A stretch of DNA of 64,000 bases. Origin: JARYGU01 sp033795365 (GTDB lineage Bacteria; Pseudomonadota; Alphaproteobacteria; Rhizobiales; Rhizobiaceae). Location of the stretch: the NCBI GenBank assembly GCA_033795365.1, contig JARYGU010000001.1:744001-808000 (forward strand), given 5' to 3'. Below the pieces are notes generated by a model that saw only the letters and a program-made list of their open reading frames with translations, was not told the DNA's origin and ran no database searches. The position numbers and the translations under genes were made by a program. Below, piece by piece: positions 17,044 to 25,870 of the stretch (position 1 is its first letter; each line of letters starts with the position of its first letter).

Positions 17044-17353
17044 TGCGATCGAGGAAATGTTCGAGGCGCTGGGGCCGATTACGATCAGGCGCATGTTCGG
17101 CGGCAAGGGCATCTACCACCAAGGCCGGATCCTGGCGCTGGAAGTGGACGACGAAATCCTGCTGAAGGCCGATGCCGAAAGCGCGCCGGACTTCGAGCGT
17201 GCCGGCTGCCGCCAATGGGCCTATCACGGGAAGAAAGCCGGGGCGCCGGTTAAGATGCCCTATTGGACGATCCCGGAAGAAGCCTTCGACGATCCCGACA
17301 TCATGGCGGAATGGGTGAAGCGCGCCTATGGAGCGGCGCTGCGCGCGAAATAA
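17033..17353 (+). CDS. TfoX N-terminal domain protein
   Basis: 106 residues, only the TfoX N-domain: IEEMFEALGPITIRRMFGGKGIY (in part), then ILALEVDDEILLKAD, GAPVKMPYWTIPEEAFDD. Such stand-alone domains are widespread and their role is unknown; the link to competence is by name only. The start overlaps the end of the fusion gene by eleven bases, so it is cotranslated with the Mo cluster. Converges on the NUDIX gene. Confidence 0.88.
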   Translation: MDNDAIEEMFEALGPITIRRMFGGKGIYHQGRILALEVDDEILLKADAESAPDFERAGCRQWAYHGKKAGAPVKMPYWTIPEEAFDDPDIMAEWVKRAYGAALRAK

Positions 17354-17381
17354 CGGCTGCAGCAGACCCGCTGATCAAGAA

Positions 17382-17810
17382 TCAGCTGCTCTGCGCGCTT
17401 TCGGCCCGCGCCTGCAATGCCCGGACCGCGTCGGCTGCGAAGCGGGAGAGGGGTTGCGGCAGCCGATCGAGGAAAAACCAGCCGAATTCCGGCAGCTTCT
17501 CCGGTTCCATGATCTTCGCCTCGCCCGAAATGTCCCGCGTCGTAAAGATCAGCGAGACCCAGTGCTGTCGATCCACGAGCTGCTCGGAAAGGCAGAGAAA
17601 TTCGATGGCACCGATCGCAAGGCCCGACTCTTCCTCGGCCTCGCGCCGTGCGGCCTGCTCGGCAAATTCCATGTGGTCGACCTTGCCGCCGACGATGCTC
17701 CAATGACCCGCTTCTGGCGCATTCGCGCGCCGGTAAAGCAGCAGCTTGCCGTCGCGAAGGACGGCAAGGCCGCAGCCCAGGCCGGGAACGTCGATGCCGG
17801 GAACGGCCAC
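17382..17810 (-). CDS. NUDIX hydrolase
   Basis: 142 residues with a complete Nudix box at 42-64 (G-x5-E-x7-REAEEESGL), so hydrolysis of a nucleoside diphosphate-linked substrate with Mg is expected; substrate unknown. The GTG start at 17810 lies 12 bases after the helicase stop, with a poor ribosome-binding site, which suggests translation coupled to the helicase. The spacing leaves little choice of other starts. Confidence 0.88.
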   Translation of the reverse strand: MAVPGIDVPGLGCGLAVLRDGKLLLYRRANAPEAGHWSIVGGKVDHMEFAEQAARREAEEESGLAIGAIEFLCLSEQLVDRQHWVSLIFTTRDISGEAKIMEPEKLPEFGWFFLDRLPQPLSRFAADAVRALQARAESAQSS

Positions 17811-17822
17811 GCTTGAATCCGG

Positions 17823-19337
17823 TCAGGCCTTGCCGGCGATCAGCATGAAGGCGGGGATCTCGTCGCCGAAGCCGACGGGCGTCGGGCCATCGTCCTCGTC
17901 GCGGCGGTAACGGCTGCGGCGATCGCGATGATCGTCATTGGCCGGATAGGGCGCTTGCGGCGGACGCTGGTTGCGGGTGGGGTTGTTCGAACGGCTTTCG
18001 TTCCTGCGTTCAGCTTTCACAGATTCAACCCTCTGTTCCGGTTCCTTGACTTCGGCTGCATTATCGCTCCTGCGCGCGTCGGTTTTATGACCGCCGGAGC
18101 GGCTGCGGTCGCGTTCGCGCCCCTTGCGCGGGCGTTCGCGCTCGTCGCTCTCGGGCACGGGAGGAAGCGTCGAAAGATCGCCGTTCAGCCACTCGATCTT
18201 CTGTGTGATCAGCTTCTCGATGGCGTCGGCGAATTTGGCGTCCCGTTTGGTGACCAGGGTGAAGGCGGCACCCGAACGGCCGGCACGACCGGTGCGGCCG
18301 ATACGGTGGACATAGTCCTCCGCATGGATCGGCACGTCGAAATTGAAAACGTGGCTGACATCCGGAATATCGAGACCGCGGGCGGCAACGTCGGAAGCGA
18401 CGAGCAGCTTGATATGCCCGTCCTTGAAGTTGGCGAGCATGGTCATACGCGCACGCTGGTCCATGTCGCCATGCAGCGCGCCGACGGAGAATCCGTGGCG
18501 TTCGAGCGACCGGAACAGTTCGGAAACGTCCTTCTTGCGGTTGCAGAAGATGATGGCGTTCTTCAGTTCCGTCTGGGCGCGTATGAGATCGCGCAGTGTC
18601 GCGCGCTTCTCGTAGTCCTTACCGTGGGTTGCGACGAGGCGCTGCGTCACCGTCTTGGCGGTGGAGGAGGGCGGCGCCACCTCGATGCGTTCCGGATTCT
18701 GGAGGAAGCGGTCGGCGAGCTTCTGGATTTCCGGGGGCATGGTCGCCGAGAAGAACAGAGTCTGCCGGGTGAAGGGAATCAGCTTGGCGATGCGCTCGAT
18801 ATCCGGAATGAAGCCCATGTCGAGCATCCGGTCGGCCTCATCGATGACGAGGATTTCAACGCCCGTCATCAGAAGCTTGCCGCGCTCGCAATGGTCGAGC
18901 AGGCGGCCGGGTGTCGCGATCAGCACGTCCGCGCCGCGCTCGAGCTTGCGGTCCTGTTCGTCGAAGGAAACGCCGCCGATCAGAAGCGAGATGTTGAGCT
19001 TGTGGTTCTTGCCGTATTTTTCGAAATTCTCCGCGACCTGTGCGGCGAGTTCCCGCGTCGGCTCGAGGATCAGCGTGCGGGGCATGCGCGCACGGGCGCG
19101 GCCCTTTTCGAGCAGCGTCAGCATGGGCAGAACGAACGAGGCTGTCTTGCCCGTTCCGGTCTGGGCGATGCCGAGGATGTCGCGGCGCTGCAGGGCCGGA
19201 GGAATCGCGCCGGCCTGGATCGGCGTCGGGATCGTGTAGCCCGCGTCCGTAACTGCGGAAAGTACTTTTTGGCTCAGGCCAAGGTCAGAAAAAGTGGTCA
19301 AAGGGGAATCTGTTTCCGTTCCGGTTCTTGCGAACAC
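17823..19337 (-). CDS. rhlE: RhlE-type DEAD-box RNA helicase
   Basis: 504 residues. Q motif near FSDLGLSQ...PTPIQ, motif I AQTGTGKT (58-65), PTRELAAQ, IATPGRLLD, DEAD as VIDEADRMLDMGF, SAT as FFSATMP, and the helicase C motifs DVAARGLDIPDV and HRIGRTGRAGR. A basic, disordered tail follows from about residue 385, common in RhlE proteins for RNA binding. Two starts are possible: GTG at 19337 (used here) and TTG at 19301, which gives the family-typical opening TTFSDLGLS; neither has a clear ribosome-binding site. Behind a good promoter (19375-19403). Confidence 0.92.
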   Translation of the reverse strand: MFARTGTETDSPLTTFSDLGLSQKVLSAVTDAGYTIPTPIQAGAIPPALQRRDILGIAQTGTGKTASFVLPMLTLLEKGRARARMPRTLILEPTRELAAQVAENFEKYGKNHKLNISLLIGGVSFDEQDRKLERGADVLIATPGRLLDHCERGKLLMTGVEILVIDEADRMLDMGFIPDIERIAKLIPFTRQTLFFSATMPPEIQKLADRFLQNPERIEVAPPSSTAKTVTQRLVATHGKDYEKRATLRDLIRAQTELKNAIIFCNRKKDVSELFRSLERHGFSVGALHGDMDQRARMTMLANFKDGHIKLLVASDVAARGLDIPDVSHVFNFDVPIHAEDYVHRIGRTGRAGRSGAAFTLVTKRDAKFADAIEKLITQKIEWLNGDLSTLPPVPESDERERPRKGRERDRSRSGGHKTDARRSDNAAEVKEPEQRVESVKAERRNESRSNNPTRNQRPPQAPYPANDDHRDRRSRYRRDEDDGPTPVGFGDEIPAFMLIAGKA

Positions 19338-19374
19338 TGAGGTTTCAGCGCGTTATATGCTGCTGGATGCAGCG

Positions 19375-19403
19375 CACATATGCCGAAAGCGCCGGAAAGT
19401 CAA
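19375..19403 (-). promoter_or_regulatory. Candidate housekeeping promoter of rhlE
   Basis: On the minus strand TTGACT (19398-19403) and TATGTG (19375-19380) are separated by 17 bases; an extra C before the -35 gives the CTTGAC favoured in rhizobia. The expected start site is about 30 bases before the GTG start. The first transcribed bases can form a small GCTGC/GCAGC hairpin. Confidence 0.55.
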
Positions 19404-19490
19404 GGAAATCAGGCTCGCCCCGGAATTCGCGAACGAAACAAGGACGTTCTGTCGCAGTTTTGCATTTCGCACAAGGCGATTTACGTAACG

Positions 19491-20825
19491 TCAGTTCATA
19501 TATGTCGTCAATTTCATCCCGGCCGTGAGGAAGTGAGCGGGATCGATCGCCTTGCCGTCGTGCCGCACTTCGTAGTGAAGATGTGGTCCCGTCGAGCGGC
19601 CGGTCGTGCCGGAAAGCCCGACCGGTGAGCCGTTCTCCACTTGGTCGCCCGGCTTCACCAGCACCTTGGAGAGATGCGCATAGCGCGTGGTTAGGCCGTT
19701 GCCGTGGTCTATCTCGACCATATTGCCGTAGCCGCCATTGCGGCCTGCGAGGACGACCGTTCCGCTGCCGGTGGCATGGACTTCCGTTCCCTGTCCGACG
19801 CGGAAGTCGATGCCCGCATGCAGCGCAAGGCGACCGAGAAATGGGTCGGTGCGGTTGCCGAAGCGGCTGGTGATATCGCTTCCTGGTGCGGGGTTTCCGA
19901 AAGGCAGCTTGCGCGCCGTACGCCGCGCCGCGTCGAGACGCGACAGAGCCTCGTCGAGGTTCGCCATCGATCCCTCGAATTCGTCGCCGATATCCGGTTC
20001 GACGAACGGCCCGCCGATCGCGAGATCGCTTGCCCCGGCTTCGCCCAATTCGGTCGTTTCCGTTTCGTCGTCGATGTCCACGCCCGTACGGCTCATGATC
20101 CGCTGGATCGCGTCTGCCGTTTCGGATGCGTCGGCGGCAAGCGTCTGAATATGATCGAGCTGCTGATGCTCGATATCCTTGAGCGAGAGCGTGACCTTCG
20201 AGAACAGCCGGTCGGCGCGGTCAGTGGCGGTCTCGCCGAGAGCGGCGTAGGCCGTGGGGGGATGAAGCGATTTTTCAGGCTCGGAGCGGAACGGACTGCC
20301 GCCGAGCAGGCTGCGGATTGCCGCCGTTCCGCCATTGACGTCTGCGCGGCGTTCATAGGCGAGCGGCTTTTGTCCGGGTGCGGGCGGGATTTCAGGCTCG
20401 CTCGCTCCTTGTGAAACGCCTGCATCTTCCGCCCTGTTGAGGAGGGTGCTGAGTTTGCCGTTACGGGCGGAGAGCGCGAGTTGCTGCTGCAAGAGTTTCT
20501 CGACCTTTTCCTCGACGACCTGCTGGTCCAGAAGCTGTCGGCTGGTGACACGATCCATTTGCGCGCGCAGCGCCGAGATGCGGTCCTCGTAATCGTGCTG
20601 CATGCGTGCCTGGCGCGCCATCGTCGCGCCGATGAGGTCGTCTCTCAGCACGAGATAGGAGGTTGCCGCGAGGTAGCCGACCGTAAGAGCGCCTGCGAAA
20701 CAAAAGGCGACCGCCGCCATCCACGGCCGGACGGTCATATGACGAATCCTGTCGCCGCTTGCCAATATGAGGACGTGCTGCTGCGCTCGCTTTCCGAATA
20801 CGCGATTTTCCGGACGCTCCGACAC
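19491..20825 (-). CDS. LytM/M23-family membrane-anchored peptidase or divisome factor
   Basis: 444 residues. A short cytoplasmic N-terminus, one membrane helix (about 35-58, MAAVAFCFAGALTVGYLAAT), a coiled coil (about 68-130) and a C-terminal M23 domain (about 310-435). The metal ligands look intact: His336 and Asp340 in HAGIDF, His415 and His417 in GPHLHYE. It may therefore be an active peptidoglycan endopeptidase, or an EnvC/NlpD-like activator. GTG start chosen to include the conserved NRVFGKRAQQHVLILASGDR segment. 110 bp downstream of the DUF455 gene; the gap has TTAAC motifs. Confidence 0.88.
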   Translation of the reverse strand: MSERPENRVFGKRAQQHVLILASGDRIRHMTVRPWMAAVAFCFAGALTVGYLAATSYLVLRDDLIGATMARQARMQHDYEDRISALRAQMDRVTSRQLLDQQVVEEKVEKLLQQQLALSARNGKLSTLLNRAEDAGVSQGASEPEIPPAPGQKPLAYERRADVNGGTAAIRSLLGGSPFRSEPEKSLHPPTAYAALGETATDRADRLFSKVTLSLKDIEHQQLDHIQTLAADASETADAIQRIMSRTGVDIDDETETTELGEAGASDLAIGGPFVEPDIGDEFEGSMANLDEALSRLDAARRTARKLPFGNPAPGSDITSRFGNRTDPFLGRLALHAGIDFRVGQGTEVHATGSGTVVLAGRNGGYGNMVEIDHGNGLTTRYAHLSKVLVKPGDQVENGSPVGLSGTTGRSTGPHLHYEVRHDGKAIDPAHFLTAGMKLTTYMN

Positions 20826-20935
20826 CCGACGACTCCCCAGCCCGACACGATTTCCGTCTCGTTTTCGAGGGGATTACACCTCGTTAAGGTTAATAAAGGC
20901 TTTCGGGCGCATGCCCCATGCCTCGGAGTGTGTCG

Positions 20936-21763
20936 TCAGCTCTGGCTGACGGACACCAGCGAGCGATAGAAGGACGGCGTAAGACCGGCTTCGGCGCGAG
21001 CGACGTCGTTGAAGGGCGCCTTCAGCGGACCGCGGAAGTTCGTGCGGACGAGTTGCCTGAAGGTCTCGGACGGATCCTTCTTCTCCCGGGCGCACAGGAA
21101 CCGGAACCATTTTGCTCCCACGGCGACATGCCCTTTCTCGTCGTTGTAGATGATGTCCAGGATATCGGCGCTTTCGATGTCTCCGGTTTCACGCATCTTC
21201 GCCTGGAGGGCCGGCGTCACGTCCAGGCCGCGTGCTTCCAGTATGAGCGGCACGACGGCAAGTCGGGCGGTCAGGTCGTTGCGGGTGTCGTGCGCCGCCT
21301 GCCAGAGGCCGTCATGCGCAGGCAGGTCACCATATTCGGCGCCGAGATCCCTCAGCCTGTCGCGAATGAGGCGGAAGTGCTTGGCTTCCTCGAAGGCAAC
21401 CTGCATCCATCCGTCGAAGAAGGAATGAGGCACCGGCTCGCTTGCGAAGCGGGCAACGATGTCGAGCGCGAGATCGACCGCATTGAGCTCGATATGGGCA
21501 AGCGCGTGAAGAAGCGCGATCCTGCCCTTCAGCGTATGCAGCGAGCGCTTCTCCATATGCTTCGGCGGAATGAGCTCCGGCTGTTCGGGACGGCCGGGGC
21601 GGTCGGGAAGAGGCATGTCGAGCGGCGAGCGCAGGGAAAGCGAGCGGGCGAACCAGCGTTTTGCCGTCTCCTGCGCAAGCGCCGTCTTGATGTGGAGATC
21701 GGCGGATGCGATGGCGCGAATAGCGCCATCCCTCAGGCTCTCGATCTTCGGAAGCGAATACAT
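20936..21763 (-). CDS. DUF455 ferritin-like protein
   Basis: 275 residues of the DUF455 ferritin-like family. Metal-ligand-type motifs of a four-helix bundle can be read: ALLHALAHIELNAVDLALD, FEEAKHFRLI, LILEARGLD and DEKGHVAVG, i.e. repeated Glu and ExxH sites for a di-metal centre. Function in the family is not established. The bcp gene lies 22 bp upstream on the same strand, which hints at a shared oxidative-stress role (inference). Starts at the ATG at 21763, the first with family similarity. Confidence 0.88.
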   Translation of the reverse strand: MYSLPKIESLRDGAIRAIASADLHIKTALAQETAKRWFARSLSLRSPLDMPLPDRPGRPEQPELIPPKHMEKRSLHTLKGRIALLHALAHIELNAVDLALDIVARFASEPVPHSFFDGWMQVAFEEAKHFRLIRDRLRDLGAEYGDLPAHDGLWQAAHDTRNDLTARLAVVPLILEARGLDVTPALQAKMRETGDIESADILDIIYNDEKGHVAVGAKWFRFLCAREKKDPSETFRQLVRTNFRGPLKAPFNDVARAEAGLTPSFYRSLVSVSQS

Positions 21764-21785
21764 TTCATTTCCTTATTCGCGATTT

Positions 21786-22253
21786 CTAAAGTTCTTTCGC
21801 GGCAGCCAGAACCGCTTCGGCATGGCCGGGAACCTTGACCTTGAGCCAGATTTCCGCGATCTTTCCGTTGCGGTCAATCAGGAAGGTCGTCCGCTCGACG
21901 CCCATGTAGGTGCGGCCGTACATCTTTTTTTCCTTCCAAACGCCATAGGCTTCCAGGATTTCATGCGTTTCGTCCGAGGCGAGCGGTACCGTCAGGCCGT
22001 GTTTCCTGACGAATCGGTCGTGCTTCCTGGCCGAATCGGGGGAAAGGCCGACGATCGAAACGCCCGCGGCATCGAATTCGCTCTTCAGCGCCGAGAAGGC
22101 GATCGATTCTGCGGTGCATGCCTGCGTGTCGTCTTTGGGGTAAAAGAAAAGCACGACCGGCTTTCCGCGCAGTTCGGACAGGGTGAGAAGGCCGCCGCCA
22201 TCGCGGGGGAGGCTGAAATGGGGTGCCTCGGCCCCTCGTGACAATTCTGCCAT
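21786..22253 (-). CDS. bcp: Bcp/PrxQ-type peroxiredoxin, one-Cys form
   Basis: 155 residues of the BCP subgroup of thioredoxin-fold peroxidases that reduce H2O2 and organic peroxides. Peroxidatic Cys46 in FYPKDDTQACTAES. The resolving Cys five residues later, present in E. coli Bcp, is absent, and this is the only Cys in the protein, so it must be recycled by an outside thiol. Other features: LPRDGGGLLTLSELRGKPV and VERTTFLIDRNGKIAE. Good Shine-Dalgarno (AAGGA) before the ATG at 22253. Confidence 0.93.
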   Translation of the reverse strand: MAELSRGAEAPHFSLPRDGGGLLTLSELRGKPVVLFFYPKDDTQACTAESIAFSALKSEFDAAGVSIVGLSPDSARKHDRFVRKHGLTVPLASDETHEILEAYGVWKEKKMYGRTYMGVERTTFLIDRNGKIAEIWLKVKVPGHAEAVLAAAKEL

Positions 22254-22402
22254 GGTAATTCCTTTCTTTTGACGGGATTTTGAGTCAGGGAAAGCCGTCC
22301 CCGGATATATAGTGAATGAGGGAATCGTCCAGCATCCGCTGGCGAACGCCCTGCGATTCGGGCTGGCGATCCTGTACTGGATAGAAGGATACGGAACCGC
22401 GA

Positions 22403-25400
22403 ATGAGTGAAATCCGCGGCGAAAAGGTGGTTTTTCGCAAGGAGGACATCGTCTGCCTGCACGAATTGCCGTCCGCCCAGGCTCACGAGCCCATCGTGCT
22501 TCACGCGATGGACGGGCGTTCGAAAACCGGGCTGGTTTGCCGAATCTTCGCCGGGCTCGGCGCGGTCGCCCTGTTCGTCATCCTTTCCATCGTGGCCGTG
22601 GTCGAGAGCGGACTTGCCGACGGTCCGCTGAATGCGCGGGCGGTCGCCGCGCTGAACCAGGCGCTGGGGCCTGCCTACAGCGCTTCCGTCGAACATACCG
22701 TGCTGCGCTTCTCCAGCTGGGGCGGATTGGCTCTGAAAGCCGAGAATGTCGAGCTCGACGAGGTAGCCTCGGGGCAGGAACTGGCCAAGACCGCGTCGAT
22801 CTCGCTGAAGCTCGATCCGGTGGCCTTGATTTCCGGCCGCATCGCGATCGAAAGGCTCGATGTCGAGGGAGCGGCGTTCAACCCCGCACTCCTGCCCAAA
22901 GGCGGGCCGCTGAACCTGGCCGCAGCCAGGGTGAGCGACGTGCCCGATTACATGGATGCCTTTTTCGGCCATCTCGACGGCATAAGCCGCATCATAGCCG
23001 ACAGCGGCATGAGGACGGTTAGGATCTCGGATTTCGGCACGTCGCTGCCCGGTGCCGGTGGCCGGACGGTGACGGTGGCGGTCGAAACACTCGAGTTCGA
23101 CCGTGCGCGTGACGGCTCCATGGCGATTGCCGGGCGGTTTTCCGTCGACGGGCGGGCGGGCGAGATCGACCTGACGGCGAGCGGCGCAGACGGTGCGCTC
23201 GAACGGGTCGATGGCACGCTGAAAGACGTCGCCCTGGGCGCATTCCTGGTAAACAAGTCATCCGACGGAGCGCCGCGTTCCGGGCTGGATACGGTTGCCG
23301 ACATAGCCATAAGCACCGTTCGCGGTGGTGAAGGTGCGCCACCACGGCTCGCCTTTTCGGTTTCCGCGGCAGGAGGATCTCTCTACGCCGATGGAATTCC
23401 CGCCGAGATCAAATCTTCCAATGTTTCCGCGTCTTATAATTTCGACCGCGGATCGATCGAGTTTTCGCCGTCGCGGGTGGATATCGGTGCCTCTTCCTTC
23501 CCGTTCACCGGAGGGATCATCGATCTCGACAGGATTTCCGGCGAAACGACGAAGGGATTTGCGATAGACTTGCTGTTGAATGGAGGCACTTCGGCTCCGC
23601 TGGATACCGGCGAGGCACCGATCCGCTTCGATGCCAAGGCGAGCGGACGCTTTTTGCCGGAAACGGGAGAGCTCCTTTTCACCGAGCTCGGCCTTTCCAG
23701 CGAGCGCGGAGCCCTGGCCGGTTCGCTGGCGCTGAATTTCAATGCTGGGGACGGCTCGCCGCAGATCAGCTTTGTGGCGATCGCAGACAAGCTTCAATCG
23801 GAAGCGGTCAAGCAGTTCTGGCCCTATTGGATGGGCAAGAACGCCCGCCGCTGGGTCATATCGAACATCTTCGGCGGCACGGTCACGAACGGCCGGATAG
23901 AGGTCTTTTTGCCCGCCGGGCGCTTGCCGGAAGACGGGGGCAGGCTGGAGCCGGGCAAGGACGAGCTGAAGATTTCCTTCGACATCGCGGGCGCGCGCAT
24001 GAACGTGGCCGGCGAAATACCGCCGTTGCGCGATACGTCGGGCCGCTTCGAACTCAACGGTGAACGGGCGGATATCACGATTGCGAGCGGAACGGCTTAT
24101 TTCACTTCGGGGCGTTCGGTAACGCTCACCGGCGGCACGTTCGTGCTGCCGGATACATATGAGCGGCCGCTGATGGCGGAAATGGACATCAATGTCGCCG
24201 GCAATGCCGATGCGATCGCGGAACTCGTGACGTACCGGCCGATCAGGGCATTGCAGCGGACCGGCTTCAAACCCGAGGACTTCACCGGATCGGTCAAAGC
24301 GAATGTCAAGGCACGGCTCGGGCTGATCCTGAACCAGAATCCTCCGCCGCCAGAATGGGTTGCGGATATGACGCTGTCCGACGTCGACGTGAACAAGCCG
24401 ATTTCCGGACGCGGCATCACCTCGCTCGACGGTTCTCTGAAGATCACGCCGGTGCGCGCCGACCTCGATGCGAAAGCGGAGGTGGACGGCGTGCCGATGC
24501 AGATCTCCATGGTCGAGCCGATCGACGGAGCCGCCGGCGTAACCCGTGAAACGAAGATATCGGCATCGCTCGGCAACGATGCGCGTCGCAAGCTGCTGCC
24601 GGGTTTCGACGATATCCTCGACGGGACGGTCTCCGTGGAAATCGACAATCTCGGCGAAGGCAGGCAGAAAATCGTCGCCGATCTCGGGCGCACCGCCGTT
24701 TCCATTCCCTGGATCGGATGGACCAAGGGTGCGGGCATCGGAGGAAAAGCCGAGTTTCTCGCCGTGACGGCCAATGGAGAAACCCGCATCAGCGACTTCA
24801 GCTTCTCGGGCGACGGCTTCGAGGTGAACGGAAATCTCGTCTTCAACGGGTCGTCATTGAACTCGGCGAACTTTTCCCGGGTCAAGCTGTCTGCCGCCGA
24901 CAGCTACAGGCTTTCCGTCGGCAGGGATCGAAGCGGTTACATGATCACCGTCAATGGCGAGACCGCCGACGTCCGCTCGATACTCGGCAAGCTGAAATCC
25001 GGCAGCGGAACGAGCGGTGCGGGCACCGGGAAGGAACGGGACGGTGCGACGATCAGGGCCGACCTGACGCGGATGATCGGCTTCAACGGCGAGACCCTGG
25101 GAAATGTCAGCCTGCGCTATTCGATCTCCGGACAACGAATCCGGGCCGCGGACTTTTCCGGCGTGACCGCAAGCGGCGCGCCTGTCGTAGCGAAGCTGGC
25201 CAACGGTGATGCCGCAGACGTCATCGAGTTCACCAGCGGCGATGCGGGCGCGATCGCCCGGTTCGCCGATATCTACCGGCATATGAACGGCGGCCTGCTG
25301 AACGTCAGAATGCGAGCTTCCGGGGACGATGGCTGGCGCGGATCGGTCGACGTGAGACGGTTTTCACTGGTTGGAGAAGACAAGCTGCGCTCGATCGTTT

Positions 25401-25813
25401 CGACGCCGGCGGGGCAGGACGGGCGAAGCCTGAACCAGGCCGTCCGGCGCGATATCGACACGAGTTCGATGCATTTCGACCGCGGCTTCGCCCGCGTACG
25501 GTCCGGAGGGGGGATATTGCAGATCGACAACGGCGTCGTGCGCGGCGAATCCGTCGGCGCCACCTTCCAGGGCACGGTGCGCGACGCGAGGGGCAATATG
25601 GACATGACCGGCACCTTCATGCCGGCCTACGGGCTCAACCGCCTCTTCGCCGAATTGCCGCTGATCGGGGTCATTCTCGGCAACGGCCGGGATCGCGGCC
25701 TGCTCGGCATCACCTTCAAGCTCACCGGCCAGTTCGACAAACCGCAGCTGACCATCAACCCGCTGTCGATCATCGCCCCCGGCGTGTTCCGCAACATCTT
25801 CGAGTTCCAGTGA
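22403..25813 (+). CDS. Large AsmA/DUF3971-type protein (YhdP-like)
   Basis: 1136 residues, one membrane helix (about 46-68) and a very long periplasmic part rich in beta-strand repeats. The C-terminal 110 residues (GGGILQIDNGVVRGESVGAT, then TGTFMPAYGLNRLFAELPL, GRDRGLLGITFKLTGQFDKP and NPLSIIAPGVFRNIFEF) are typical of DUF3971/AsmA-like C-terminal domains. Members of this superfamily form bridge-like grooves thought to move lipid from inner to outer membrane; that role is inferred. Divergent from bcp; followed by a bidirectional terminator shared with tyrS. Confidence 0.88.
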   Translation: MSEIRGEKVVFRKEDIVCLHELPSAQAHEPIVLHAMDGRSKTGLVCRIFAGLGAVALFVILSIVAVVESGLADGPLNARAVAALNQALGPAYSASVEHTVLRFSSWGGLALKAENVELDEVASGQELAKTASISLKLDPVALISGRIAIERLDVEGAAFNPALLPKGGPLNLAAARVSDVPDYMDAFFGHLDGISRIIADSGMRTVRISDFGTSLPGAGGRTVTVAVETLEFDRARDGSMAIAGRFSVDGRAGEIDLTASGADGALERVDGTLKDVALGAFLVNKSSDGAPRSGLDTVADIAISTVRGGEGAPPRLAFSVSAAGGSLYADGIPAEIKSSNVSASYNFDRGSIEFSPSRVDIGASSFPFTGGIIDLDRISGETTKGFAIDLLLNGGTSAPLDTGEAPIRFDAKASGRFLPETGELLFTELGLSSERGALAGSLALNFNAGDGSPQISFVAIADKLQSEAVKQFWPYWMGKNARRWVISNIFGGTVTNGRIEVFLPAGRLPEDGGRLEPGKDELKISFDIAGARMNVAGEIPPLRDTSGRFELNGERADITIASGTAYFTSGRSVTLTGGTFVLPDTYERPLMAEMDINVAGNADAIAELVTYRPIRALQRTGFKPEDFTGSVKANVKARLGLILNQNPPPPEWVADMTLSDVDVNKPISGRGITSLDGSLKITPVRADLDAKAEVDGVPMQISMVEPIDGAAGVTRETKISASLGNDARRKLLPGFDDILDGTVSVEIDNLGEGRQKIVADLGRTAVSIPWIGWTKGAGIGGKAEFLAVTANGETRISDFSFSGDGFEVNGNLVFNGSSLNSANFSRVKLSAADSYRLSVGRDRSGYMITVNGETADVRSILGKLKSGSGTSGAGTGKERDGATIRADLTRMIGFNGETLGNVSLRYSISGQRIRAADFSGVTASGAPVVAKLANGDAADVIEFTSGDAGAIARFADIYRHMNGGLLNVRMRASGDDGWRGSVDVRRFSLVGEDKLRSIVSTPAGQDGRSLNQAVRRDIDTSSMHFDRGFARVRSGGGILQIDNGVVRGESVGATFQGTVRDARGNMDMTGTFMPAYGLNRLFAELPLIGVILGNGRDRGLLGITFKLTGQFDKPQLTINPLSIIAPGVFRNIFEFQ

Positions 25814-25814
25814 A

Positions 25815-25836
25815 AAAGCCGCCGGGAGGCGGCTTT
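25815..25836. terminator. Bidirectional Rho-independent terminator
   Basis: AAAGCCGCC (25815-25823) and GGCGGCTTT (25828-25836) form a nine-pair stem with a GGGA loop. On the plus strand it begins one base after the DUF3971 stop codon; on the minus strand it is followed by five U and lies 35 bp after tyrS. It thus serves both convergent genes. Confidence 0.8.
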
Positions 25837-25870
25837 GCGACGGAAGGCACTGCTTATCCTGCCGTCGCCG

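Noticed and set aside
25815..25836. Member of a dispersed repeat family
   Set aside because: The inverted repeat has U-runs suited to both flanking convergent genes, so a bidirectional terminator explains it fully.
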